Assembly (NCBI GenBank): GCA_023399035.1
Contig: JAEWQX010000146.1
Location: forward strand, 1-19,366
Direction: 5' to 3'
Length of the DNA: 19,366 nucleotides
Source: Bacillota bacterium
GTDB lineage: Bacteria; Bacillota; Clostridia; Clostridiales; Clostridiaceae
The first letter of the stretch is position 1. Every line of letters begins with the position of its first letter. Below are positions 6,792 to 14,564 of the stretch, one piece after another. The position numbers and the translations under genes are program-made. The notes beneath the pieces are model-generated. The model ran no database searches. It was not told the origin of the DNA and was given only the letters and a program-made list of their open reading frames with translations.

Positions 6792-8534
6792 CTATCTGTT
6801 ACTCTCATCCTTTAATAATTTAATTATCTTAATACTCTTTCCATCTATAATAAACTTATCTGTATTCTTAAATACCTCTCCACTCATAACATCAATTCCG
6901 CTGACAGGATACTTATTTATAAAACTTTTATTGTTACAATTGTTATTAATTATTATAAGCATATTTTCATTGCTATAATTTCTCTCAAAAACAATTATAT
7001 TATCCCTACAGTAAAGCTCATTATAATCTCCATAAATAAGAGCCTTATTTTCTTTTCTTATTCTTATGAGTTTCTTAAAATACTCAAGCATATTAGAATT
7101 CTGCTTTTCCTTATCCCATACCATACATCTTCTGTTAAATGGATCATCTCCTCCATTCATTCCTACTTCATCACCATAATAAATATATGGAACTCCTAAA
7201 TAAGTAAATTGAAAAGCTACTGCAAGTTTCATTGAATCTAAATCTTCATTGCACTCTGTTAAAAATCTCTTTGTATCATGACTATCTATTAAATTCCACA
7301 TCTGCTTTGTAACAGAATCCATATAAAGCATTCTATTTCCTGCTAAAATATCAGAAAATTCATCACTGCTTATAGTTTTTCTTGCAAAGAAATCTGTAAC
7401 AGCATTTTTAAATGGATAATTCATAATACCATCAAGCTGATCTCCTTTAAGAAATGAATTTGCTTCGTGCATTATTTCTCCTATTATAACAGCATCTTTA
7501 TTTGCACTCTTTATTCTCTTTCTAAATGCTCTCCAAAAGTCGTGACCTATTTCATCACATACATCAAGTCTCCATCCATCAATACCTATTTCCTTTACCC
7601 AGTATTCTCCTACCTTCAATAGATACTCCTTTACCTCATTATTTTGTGTATTAAGCTTAGGCATGTTAAAATGTCTATCCCCAAATGTGTAATAGTTTTC
7701 ATTTTCCCTTGAAACAGGATAGCTGTCAATAAAGTACCAGTCTTTATATTTAGACTGCTGCTGATTTTTAAGGACATCCTTAAATGCAAAGAAATCTTCT
7801 CCTGAATGATTAAATACAGCATCAAGTATTATTTTAATCCCTTTTGCATGTGCCTTATCAACAAGTTCCTTAAAACTTTCAACAGTTCCAAACTGAGGAT
7901 CAATATTGAAATAATCAGTCGTGTCATATTTATGAGCAGTTTTTGATTTGAATATTGGTGTCATATATATAACATCTATTCCTAAGTCCTCTAAATAATT
8001 TAATTTACTTGTGATTCCTTTTATATCTCCTCCATATCTTGAATAGTAAGTAAGATTATCTTCCTTACCCCATGGCATAACATATTCTGGATTTATACTA
8101 TTATCTCCATTGCAGAATCTTTCAGGGAAAATCTGATATACAACACATTCCTGCATCCATTTTACATCATCATAGACGTCTTCAGCTGCTATATAAGGAT
8201 ATATATATGGATAAATTAATTTTTCATCATCTTTTACTCCTCTTTCAGTTATATAAGAAACTTTTCCATCTTTATCTACAATTTTGAAATAGTACTGATA
8301 TCTATTTCTAAAAACACTTATATCAGTCTGAAAATAATCAAAAAGGCCAGCCCTTGCTGCAAGTCTCATTTCCTTCTCTTCATATGGATTGCTTTCAAGA
8401 TATTTATCCTTATAATAAACAATACATTTTTTAATATCATCTTTTGCTGTTCTTACTCTTAAAGTCAAAGTATTTACATCTTTCGCATATGAATATGGTG
8501 CTTCTGTTGCATGATATAATGCATATTTGTTCAT
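6792..8534 (-). CDS. Cytosolic neopullulanase/cyclomaltodextrinase/maltogenic amylase (GH13 alpha-glucanase)
   Basis: 580 residues, no signal peptide. Residues about 1-125 fit the N-terminal beta-sandwich (CBM34-type) of GH13 subfamily 20; the rest is the catalytic barrel and C-terminal beta domain. GH13 regions are clear: DAVFNH (238-243), the subfamily-typical MPKLN (291-295), GWRLDV with nucleophile D324, GE with acid/base E353, and IDSHD with transition-state stabiliser D420. Such enzymes cut cyclodextrins, pullulan or maltodextrins to maltose, panose and glucose in the cytoplasm. Exact substrate preference is inferred only. Start: ATG with GGAGG at 9-10 nt. It is divergent from an AraC-family regulator and near glgP, so a maltodextrin or glycogen role is likely. 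It has its own promoter and terminator. Confidence 0.88.
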   Translation of the reverse strand: MNKYALYHATEAPYSYAKDVNTLTLRVRTAKDDIKKCIVYYKDKYLESNPYEEKEMRLAARAGLFDYFQTDISVFRNRYQYYFKIVDKDGKVSYITERGVKDDEKLIYPYIYPYIAAEDVYDDVKWMQECVVYQIFPERFCNGDNSINPEYVMPWGKEDNLTYYSRYGGDIKGITSKLNYLEDLGIDVIYMTPIFKSKTAHKYDTTDYFNIDPQFGTVESFKELVDKAHAKGIKIILDAVFNHSGEDFFAFKDVLKNQQQSKYKDWYFIDSYPVSRENENYYTFGDRHFNMPKLNTQNNEVKEYLLKVGEYWVKEIGIDGWRLDVCDEIGHDFWRAFRKRIKSANKDAVIIGEIMHEANSFLKGDQLDGIMNYPFKNAVTDFFARKTISSDEFSDILAGNRMLYMDSVTKQMWNLIDSHDTKRFLTECNEDLDSMKLAVAFQFTYLGVPYIYYGDEVGMNGGDDPFNRRCMVWDKEKQNSNMLEYFKKLIRIRKENKALIYGDYNELYCRDNIIVFERNYSNENMLIIINNNCNNKSFINKYPVSGIDVMSGEVFKNTDKFIIDGKSIKIIKLLKDESNR

Positions 8535-8630
8535 TTATATTCGCCTCCGAAAATTAATATAACTTTGGCTAGTATCTATAACATCCCCGGGTAATAAGTT
8601 ACTAAACCTTTAACTATTCTTTATGAGATT

Positions 8631-8639
8631 ATTATATCA
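8631..8639 (-). promoter_or_regulatory. Predicted extended -10 promoter of the neopullulanase gene
   Basis: Minus strand TGATATAAT: a perfect TATAAT (8631-8636) with a TG one base upstream. No good -35 is seen, as is common for extended -10 promoters. It gives a leader of about 90 nt and is 11 bp from the -35 of the divergent regulator promoter, so one bound protein could affect both. Confidence 0.5.
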
Positions 8640-8646
8640 AATACTA

Positions 8647-8676
8647 TTGCCAATTATTGTATATATCTCATATAAT
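8647..8676 (+). promoter_or_regulatory. Predicted sigma-A promoter of the AraC-family regulator
   Basis: -35 TTGCCA (8647-8652, 5/6), 18-bp spacer, perfect -10 TATAAT (8671-8676), about 65 nt before the chosen start codon. Confidence 0.6.
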
Positions 8677-8740
8677 ATGTATATAGTAAATGTTATTTTA
8701 AATCTATATGACTATCATTTTGAAAGAGGTGCTTAAATTT

Positions 8741-9412
8741 ATGGAAGAAACCTTCTTATCCGATATTAATATTTTCAGCAACAGAATTTCCTTTCTTATA
8801 GAGCTACATGCAAAACCTGAAATACTTTATATAGTCAAAAATAAACATAAGAATGAACTTTTTGATGAAATATCAACTAATGAAAAGAAAATAGATCTTT
8901 ATATATGGAATGCTATTTTTTCAAAGGAAGTAATAAAAAATGGTATAGCAACAAAATACCTTCATCCTGTGTATAACAAATTCTACAAACAGATATCATC
9001 TCTTAATTCTGTCAGCAAGCTTCAGGAAATCGAAATTGAAATGGTTGATACATATCTGAATATGCTTATAAATGATACTGAAGTTACTGATAACTTTGTT
9101 ATAAACAGAATACTTAAGCATCTCCATCTAAATATAGAAAGTAAAATTTCATTAAAGAAACTTGCAGGAGAACTGAATCTTTCTGAAGGGTATATATCAG
9201 ACTGCTTTAAGAAGCATATGGGAATAACCATTATGAGCTATGCAAAGAAAATACGTATAGAGCGTGCAAAGGTCCTCTTGAGAACTACAAATGACAGTAT
9301 ACTTGATATAAGCCTTCGTCTTGGCTTTCATGATCAGAGCCATTTCTATAGGGTTTTCAAAAACTTTACTGGAGTTTCTCCTTCAAAGTATAGGAATGAA
9401 AACTTCGGATAA
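8741..9412 (+). CDS. AraC/XylS-family transcriptional regulator
   Basis: 223 residues from the chosen ATG. The last 100 residues form the double helix-turn-helix DNA-binding domain: ISLKKLAGELNLSEGYISDCFKKHMGIT (first HTH, about 136-163), then YAKKIRIERAKVLLRTTNDSILDISLRLGF and the classic HDQSHFYRVFKNFTGVSPSKYR ending. The N-terminal 120 residues are helical and lack the cupin-like sugar-binding fold of AraC itself, so the signal cannot be named. An in-frame ATG at 8708 adds 11 residues but has no ribosome binding site; the ATG at 8741 has AGAGGTG at 9 nt, so it is preferred. It is divergent from the neopullulanase gene, its most likely target, and ends at a strong terminator. Confidence 0.85.
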   Translation: MEETFLSDINIFSNRISFLIELHAKPEILYIVKNKHKNELFDEISTNEKKIDLYIWNAIFSKEVIKNGIATKYLHPVYNKFYKQISSLNSVSKLQEIEIEMVDTYLNMLINDTEVTDNFVINRILKHLHLNIESKISLKKLAGELNLSEGYISDCFKKHMGITIMSYAKKIRIERAKVLLRTTNDSILDISLRLGFHDQSHFYRVFKNFTGVSPSKYRNENFG

Positions 9413-9426
9413 GATAACAAAATAAT

Positions 9427-9466
9427 AATCCCTCATTTAGCTTTATAAAACTTAATGAGGGATTTT
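9427..9466 (+). terminator. Intrinsic terminator of the AraC-family gene
   Basis: AATCCCTCATT (9427-9437) pairs with AATGAGGGATT (9454-9464), followed by TTATTATTT, 14 nt after the stop codon. Confidence 0.8.
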
Positions 9467-9523
9467 ATTATTTAACCTATTTTATAGATTAATAAAATTG
9501 TAGCCTTGCTTTTAATACATCAC

Positions 9524-9555
9524 AGACAAGCAGCTGAATATTGAGCTGCTTGTCT
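9524..9555 (-). terminator. GC-rich hairpin at the 3' end of glgP
   Basis: A perfect 12-bp stem, AGACAAGCAGCT (9524-9535) with AGCTGCTTGTCT (9544-9555), 8-nt loop, starts 31 nt after the glgP stop. It is the most GC-rich stem in the gap, but there is no T-run behind it on either strand (GTGATGTATT on the minus strand). It may stabilise the mRNA end or terminate inefficiently. Confidence 0.5.
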
Positions 9556-9585
9556 AGTTAATGATACATACTTTAACTTTTTAAA

Positions 9586-11844
9586 TTATAGATGCCAGAT
9601 ATCTTCATTATATTGTGCTATTGTACGGTCAGAAGAGAAGAAACCAGCTTTACTTATATTTATTAATACTTTCTTGTTCCAAGCTTCTCTGTCTTCATAA
9701 TCCTTGAACACTCTATCTTTAGTCTTAATGTAATCTTCAATATCTAATAATGTCATGAACCAGTCTTTATTGATTAATTCATCATGAAGTCTAGTTAAGT
9801 TTTCCTTATCTCCAACTTCTAACATTTCATCACTTATAATGAAATCAACTAATTCTTTGATATTTTCTTTTTCATAATATTCTTTTGATACATAATCTTC
9901 ATTTTTATAATGTTCAATAACTTCTTCTGAAGATTCACCAAAGATATAAATATTATCATCTCCAACTAATTGATGTATTTCAACATTTGCACCATCTTCT
10001 GTTCCAAGAGTTAATGCACCATTTAACATAAACTTCATGTTACCAGTACCTGATGCTTCTTTAGATGCAAGAGAAATCTGTTCTGAAACATCACAAGCTG
10101 GAATTAACTTAGATGCCTTAGTTACATTATAGTTTTCAACCATAAATACATTTAAGTATTTATTAACTTCTGGATCCTTATCTATTATTTCCTGTAAGCA
10201 TAAGATTGTATGGATAATATCCTGTGCAATTACGTAAGCTGGTGCTGCCTTAGCTCCAAATATCATAGTTATTGGAGTTGTAGGTACCTTACCGCTCTTT
10301 ATTTCTAAATATTTATTGATGATGTATAAAACATTCATCTGTTGTCTCTTATATTCATGAAGTCTCTTAATTTGTATATCAAAGATAGAGTTTTCATTAA
10401 GATCTAAGTTTTGTGTTTCCTTTAAGTATTTCTTTAATGCAATTTTATTATCTTTCTTAATCTTATCAAGCTTGTTTAATACATTCTTATCATCAACAAA
10501 CTTAGCTAATTCTTCTAATTTATCAGCATTCTTCTTATATCCTTCACCAATAAGCTCAGTTATGAAATCTGCTAATTCATTGTTACAGTGTAATAACCAT
10601 CTTCTGAATGTTATACCATTAGTCTTATTGTTAAACTTTTCTGGATAAATATCATAGAAAGGTTTTAATTCAACATCTTTTAATATTTCTGTATGAAGTG
10701 CTGCAACACCATTTACACTATATCCATAATGGATATCCATATGTGCCATATGAACTCTTCTCTGATCATCTATAATATATACTTTTTCATCATCATATTT
10801 TGCTTTTACTCTGTTATCTAATTCTCTTATTATTGGCATTAATTGTGGAACAGCCTTTTCTAAGTAATCTATTGGCCATTTTTCTAATGCTTCGGCAAGT
10901 ATTGTATGGTTAGTGTAAGCACAAGTCTTAGTAACTATTTCAATTGCTTCATCCATTCCAATTCCCTTTTGTCCTAATAATCTTATTAATTCAGGGATAA
11001 CCATTGATGGATGTGTATCATTGATTTGAACAGCTACATGTTCATGTAATTTATGAAGATCATAACCATTTTCTTCAGCTTCAAGTATAATTAATTGAGC
11101 TGCATTACTTACCATGAAATATTGCTGATAAACTCTTAATATTCTTCCAGCATCATCGCTGTCATCTGGATATAAGAATAAAGTTAAGTTCTTTTCTATA
11201 TCAGTCTTATCAAAATCAATTCCATCTTTAACAAGAGATTCATCAACTGTATCAATATCAAATAATCTTAATTTGTTACAAGGCTTGTCGTATCCAGTTA
11301 CATCAATATCATAAAGAGTTGAAGATACTTTAAATCCTCCAAAAGGAACTTCAAACTTGATATCAGTTTTATTTAACCAGCTCTCATCTGTTAACCATGG
11401 GTTTTTAACAGCTTTCTGTTTATTATTTTCAAATACCTGTTGGAATAATCCAAAATGATAGTTTAATCCAACCCCATCACCATTTAATCCTAAAGTTGCA
11501 ATAGAATCTAAGAAACATGCTGCAAGTCTTCCAAGACCACCATTACCTAGTGAAGGTTCTAATTCCATTTCTTCAATTTCAGTTAAATCTTTTCCATTCT
11601 CAGCAAGTACTTTTTTAACTTCATCATATAAACCTAAGTTTATTAAGTTATTTGATAATAACTTACCAATTAAAAATTCTGCTGAAATGTAATATAATTT
11701 TTTATTCCCTTTATTTGTTCCTTTTTGTTTTTCTTCAGATTTTGTTAATTGTAATAATGCTGAGTATATTTCTGCATTAGTAGCATTACTAATTTTCTTA
11801 TCAAATTTTTTGTCTAAAATTTGTTCTAAATTCTTTTCTACCAT
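9586..11844 (-). CDS. glgP: Glycogen/starch/maltodextrin phosphorylase
   Basis: 752 residues of the GT35 alpha-glucan phosphorylase family, which splits alpha-1,4 glucans with phosphate to release glucose-1-phosphate. Seen: YYISAEFLIGKLL (51-63), ELEPSLGNGGLGRLAACFLDSIATL, GDGVGLNYHFGLF, QINDTHPSMVIPELIR, NGITFRRW, IQIKRLHEYKRQQ, and the PLP site EASGTGNMKF with Schiff-base lysine K604, followed by LNGALTLGTEDGANVEI. The length is some 50 residues below the enterobacterial and Bacillus enzymes; no frameshift is visible, so it is a compact form. Start: ATG with GGAGAG. A cre site lies about 65 nt upstream, suggesting CcpA control. It works with the debranching-type amylase nearby to feed glucan into glycolysis. 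A maltodextrin-specific role (MalP) cannot be excluded. Confidence 0.93.
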   Translation of the reverse strand: MVEKNLEQILDKKFDKKISNATNAEIYSALLQLTKSEEKQKGTNKGNKKLYYISAEFLIGKLLSNNLINLGLYDEVKKVLAENGKDLTEIEEMELEPSLGNGGLGRLAACFLDSIATLGLNGDGVGLNYHFGLFQQVFENNKQKAVKNPWLTDESWLNKTDIKFEVPFGGFKVSSTLYDIDVTGYDKPCNKLRLFDIDTVDESLVKDGIDFDKTDIEKNLTLFLYPDDSDDAGRILRVYQQYFMVSNAAQLIILEAEENGYDLHKLHEHVAVQINDTHPSMVIPELIRLLGQKGIGMDEAIEIVTKTCAYTNHTILAEALEKWPIDYLEKAVPQLMPIIRELDNRVKAKYDDEKVYIIDDQRRVHMAHMDIHYGYSVNGVAALHTEILKDVELKPFYDIYPEKFNNKTNGITFRRWLLHCNNELADFITELIGEGYKKNADKLEELAKFVDDKNVLNKLDKIKKDNKIALKKYLKETQNLDLNENSIFDIQIKRLHEYKRQQMNVLYIINKYLEIKSGKVPTTPITMIFGAKAAPAYVIAQDIIHTILCLQEIIDKDPEVNKYLNVFMVENYNVTKASKLIPACDVSEQISLASKEASGTGNMKFMLNGALTLGTEDGANVEIHQLVGDDNIYIFGESSEEVIEHYKNEDYVSKEYYEKENIKELVDFIISDEMLEVGDKENLTRLHDELINKDWFMTLLDIEDYIKTKDRVFKDYEDREAWNKKVLINISKAGFFSSDRTIAQYNEDIWHL

Positions 11845-11905
11845 AATAAATCTCTCCTAAACTTATATACTTATTTATATTTGAAATACAATTTTGTTCT
11901 ATTAA

Positions 11906-11922
11906 TGAAAACGCTTGCGTTT
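11906..11922 (-). promoter_or_regulatory. Catabolite-responsive element (cre), CcpA-type, upstream of glgP
   Basis: TGAAAACGCTTGCG (11906-11919) matches the cre consensus TGWAANCGNTNWCA except the last base, and AAACGC-TT-GCGTTT (11909-11922) is a perfect palindrome. If the -10 at 11935-11940 is right, the site covers about +6 to +22, a position that blocks elongation. Another LacI-family regulator could use the same palindrome. Confidence 0.7.
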
Positions 11923-11934
11923 AATTTCAACTTT

Positions 11935-11943
11935 ATTTTATCA
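11935..11943 (-). promoter_or_regulatory. Possible extended -10 promoter of glgP
   Basis: Minus strand TGATAAAAT: -10 TAAAAT (11935-11940) with TG one base upstream; no good -35. It lies just upstream of the cre site with A-tracts behind it, giving a leader of about 85 nt. Confidence 0.35.
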
Positions 11944-11960
11944 ATTAATTTCCATGAACA

Positions 11961-12072
11961 TTTGTATATTTTTTATTTTTTTTGTATATAAATTAGTCGT
12001 TTTTTATTTTTTACATATTTTTTATATTACACACTATATATATTTACATTGAAGACGTATTTTTTACTTTTT
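11961..12072. other. T-tract/A-tract rich, probably curved DNA upstream of glgP
   Basis: Runs of five to eight T on the plus strand occur at 11969-11974, 11976-11983, 12000-12005, 12007-12012, 12018-12023, 12060-12065 and 12068-12072. On the glgP strand these are A-tracts behind the promoter, suitable as UP-element or intrinsic bend. No gene. Confidence 0.4.
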
Positions 12073-12075
12073 CTG

Positions 12076-12209
12076 TAATTAAAGTCCCATCAAATACAAG
12101 TAACAGATTCAACTCTCACTAATTCTAATAACGATTCAAACATCTCTAAACCTGAATCTCTAATAGTAATTATGAATTCTCAACGGAACAAGCTATAAAT
12201 TCTATTCAC
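12076..12209. other. Compositionally distinct, gene-free block; possible small RNA, repeat or gene remnant
   Basis: This stretch is about one third GC while the flanking DNA is far more AT-rich. It holds an inverted pair AGATTCA (12105-12111)/TGAATCT (12153-12159), a third related GATTCA at 12133-12138 and related CTCTAA strings. On the minus strand one frame reads IRDSGLEMFESLLELVRVES between stops, which looks coding-like but is short, interrupted and has no ribosome binding site. I do not recognise it. Confidence 0.35.
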
Positions 12210-12216
12210 TAAATAT

Positions 12217-12262
12217 AAAAAGAGTACTGCCAAAATATATGTAATACTTTTAGCAGTACTCT
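12217..12262 (-). terminator. Intrinsic terminator of the MATE gene
   Basis: AGAGTACTGC (12221-12230) pairs with GCAGTACTCT (12253-12262); after one mismatch AAAA/TTTT extends the stem. On the minus strand it is followed by TTTTTATATTT. Confidence 0.8.
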
Positions 12263-12330
12263 CTTCACTACTTATTTTTTTGTTATAAATCTTTTGTATT
12301 GTGCTTATTATTTATCATATATACACAAAT

Positions 12331-13704
12331 CTATTGTAATACCCTTATCTTGTCCTTATATATCTGCTTAAAGAACAATATTGTTAATAATACTGACCCT
12401 ATTTCTGCTAATGGTATTGAAAACCATACCCCATCAAGTCCAACAGTCTTTGATAGTATATATGCTGCTGGAAGTATTATTACTATCTGTCTTGCAAATG
12501 AGATTATTAAACTATACATACCATTGCCCAATGCTTGGAATACTGATCCTACAATTATACAAAATCCAGCAAATATAAAGCTTAGACTTATTGTTCTAAG
12601 TGCAACTTTTCCTATTGATATCATATCATCAGATGCATTAAATAACATTAACAGCTTATCCGGGATTGATTGGAAAATAGCTAATCCTATAAGCATTATA
12701 GTCATTGCAATTCCAACTGCTATTTTAGTAACATCTGTTATACGCTTCTTATTACGAGCTCCATAATTATATGCAACAATAGGTATAAATCCATTATTAA
12801 GCCCGAAAACAGGCATAAAAATGAAACTCTGAAGCTTGAAATACACTCCAAATACTGATACTGCAGTACCTGAAAACCCCATAAGAATCTTATTCATCCC
12901 ATATGTCATAACTGATCCAATAGACTGCATTATAATAGATGGTATTCCAACTTCATATATAACCTTAATTATGTTTAAATCTGGTTTAAAATTCTTAAAG
13001 GATATATGTATCTCATGATTTTTCGTAAAATTAAAAAATACTGCTAAACATGCACCAATACATTGCCCTATAACAGTTGCAATTGCAGCTCCTGCAATTC
13101 CAAGTTTAGGTGCACCTAATAATCCAAATATTAATATAGGATCAAGTATTATATTTATAATTGCACCAATACTCTGTGTAATCATAGTATAAAAAGTCCT
13201 TCCTGTTGCCTGTAATAAGCGTTCAAAGGTCATCTGCATAAACAATCCAATAGAAAATGTACAGCATATTGATAAATACTGATGCCCATATTGTATTATA
13301 TGAACATCTGTACTTTGTGTCTTAAAAAATATCTCAGAAAAAAATAATCCAAATATAGCAAATACAATATAGCTTAATGCTATTATAAAGATACCATTTA
13401 CAGCTGTTTTATTAGCTCTTTCTATATTTTTTTCTCCAAGACTTCTGGATAATAGTGCATTTATACCTACTCCCGTACCTGATCCAACTGCAATCATAAG
13501 GCACTGTATTGGAAAGGCAAGTGAAACTGAAGTTAAGGCATTTTCATTTATCTGGGCAACAAATATACTATCTATTATATTGTACATAGCTTGTACAATC
13601 ATCGATATTATGATTGGTAAAGACATGTTCATTAATAACTTTCCAACAGACATTGTCCCCATCTTATTTTCTTTTATTTCCGGTCTGTTAATAGTTTCTT
13701 CCAT
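12331..13704 (-). CDS. MATE family multidrug/cation efflux transporter
   Basis: 457 residues with about 12 predicted membrane helices in two homologous halves. The first half starts LMNMSLPIIISMIVQAMYNIIDSIFVA and has GSGTGVGINALLSRSLGEKN; the second starts VGIPSIIMQSIGSVMTYGMNKIL and has NNGFIPIVAYNYGARNKKR. These are the paired MATE signatures, and the sequence resembles the DinF/MepA branch. The family exports drugs, dyes or metabolites in exchange for Na+ or H+; the substrate cannot be told. Start: ATG with GAAGGAAGGA, a somewhat long spacing of about 12 nt. No regulator is adjacent. It is a single-gene unit with a good promoter and terminator. Confidence 0.9.
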   Translation of the reverse strand: MEETINRPEIKENKMGTMSVGKLLMNMSLPIIISMIVQAMYNIIDSIFVAQINENALTSVSLAFPIQCLMIAVGSGTGVGINALLSRSLGEKNIERANKTAVNGIFIIALSYIVFAIFGLFFSEIFFKTQSTDVHIIQYGHQYLSICCTFSIGLFMQMTFERLLQATGRTFYTMITQSIGAIINIILDPILIFGLLGAPKLGIAGAAIATVIGQCIGACLAVFFNFTKNHEIHISFKNFKPDLNIIKVIYEVGIPSIIMQSIGSVMTYGMNKILMGFSGTAVSVFGVYFKLQSFIFMPVFGLNNGFIPIVAYNYGARNKKRITDVTKIAVGIAMTIMLIGLAIFQSIPDKLLMLFNASDDMISIGKVALRTISLSFIFAGFCIIVGSVFQALGNGMYSLIISFARQIVIILPAAYILSKTVGLDGVWFSIPLAEIGSVLLTILFFKQIYKDKIRVLQ

Positions 13705-13755
13705 ATTTATTCTATATTCCTTCCTTCTATAATCTTCTATTTATATCAATATTTA

Positions 13756-13784
13756 ATTATACTAATATTATTAATTTTTGTCTA
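13756..13784 (-). promoter_or_regulatory. Predicted sigma-A promoter of the MATE gene
   Basis: Minus strand: -35 TAGACA (13779-13784, 5/6), 17-bp spacer, perfect -10 TATAAT (13756-13761), about 50 nt before the start. Otherwise the 13705-14036 gap holds only the RDD gene terminator and AT-rich sequence. Confidence 0.65.
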
Positions 13785-13954
13785 AATTTTATATTTAAAT
13801 ATATTTTAGTAAAAAATATTCATATAATATTTCTACTATTTAATAACTAAGATATAATAAATAACACTGAAATAAGCTGATTATAATAATTAGTATTAAG
13901 GTTTTATATAAAAAAGTGAACTAGAAAATCTACTTAACATCTTGATTACAATAA

Positions 13955-13994
13955 AATCAACAGACATACTTAAATATAAAAATATCTGCTGATT
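13955..13994 (-). terminator. Probable terminator of the sppA-RDD unit
   Basis: AATCAACAGA (13955-13964) pairs with TCTGCTGATT (13985-13994) with one wobble pair. On the minus strand TTTTATTG follows. It lies about 43 nt after the RDD stop codon. Confidence 0.55.
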
Positions 13995-14036
13995 AAAAAT
14001 ATATATCTATGAATTGCTGATTCTAGCTTAATTATT

Positions 14037-14564
14037 TTACATACTTCCCTGCACATTATCATCATTATTAACAGAAATTTCATTATAAAGAGGTTCAGGC
14101 TGCTTTACGCTGAAATTATAGATTACAACTGTATCACATAACATATCATGAAGAGCCCTCTTCCTATTATCAAAAGCAATAAGGATATACCCTATACATA
14201 AAATCAATCCGCTCAAGTATCTTCCGATTGTTTCTCTATATATTACATCAATGATTGGCAGTTTTTCTTCATGCTCTTTACATACTTTTATTTTCATAGC
14301 CTTTTTACCTAGAGTTGCTCCAAAATAATAAGTCATAAAAATGAAGTAAGCAGCTGTGCATAAATAAACAGCTATATCAACTATGGTAAACTTAAACAAT
14401 ATATGTTTAAATAAAATTATATTTGGAAATATTAAAGAAATTAAAAACATAGGTATTCTTATTATGAGCATTGCACATCCTACAATAATACAGTCAATAA
14501 TATATGCCCATAGTCTCACTAAAAATCCTGCATACATAATTTCCTGTTCATTATTGTTTTGCAT
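14037..14564 (-). CDS. RDD family membrane protein
   Basis: 175 residues. RDD signatures: AGFLVRLWAYIIDCIIVG near the N-terminus (R17 and D24), FGATLGKKAMKIKV in the middle, and RETIGRYLSGL with FDNRKRALHDMLCDTVVI near the end. Three to four membrane helices are predicted (about 14-36, 44-56, 60-80, 113-130), then a hydrophilic tail. RDD proteins are small membrane proteins of mostly unknown role, some linked to Na+/H+ exchange. The ATG lies inside the end of sppA: the reading frames overlap by 14 bp and the ribosome binding site GGAGGC is within sppA. Translation is therefore probably coupled and the two membrane proteins made together. Confidence 0.85.
   Translation of the reverse strand: MQNNNEQEIMYAGFLVRLWAYIIDCIIVGCAMLIIRIPMFLISLIFPNIILFKHILFKFTIVDIAVYLCTAAYFIFMTYYFGATLGKKAMKIKVCKEHEEKLPIIDVIYRETIGRYLSGLILCIGYILIAFDNRKRALHDMLCDTVVIYNFSVKQPEPLYNEISVNNDDNVQGSM

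Noticed and set aside
7631..7825. 64-residue minus-strand ORF inside the neopullulanase gene
   Set aside because: Alternate-frame shadow of conserved GH13 coding sequence.
9022..9231. 69-residue minus-strand ORF antisense to the AraC-family gene
   Set aside because: Lies opposite the conserved HTH region and has no promoter or ribosome binding site.
9586..11844. glgP as a truncated pseudogene because of its 752-residue length
   Set aside because: All phosphorylase motifs including the PLP lysine are present, start and ribosome binding site are normal and the frame is unbroken.
12299..12766. 155-residue plus-strand ORF within the MATE gene
   Set aside because: It lies antisense to a strongly recognised membrane protein gene, has no ribosome binding site, and its composition is what the complement of that gene gives.
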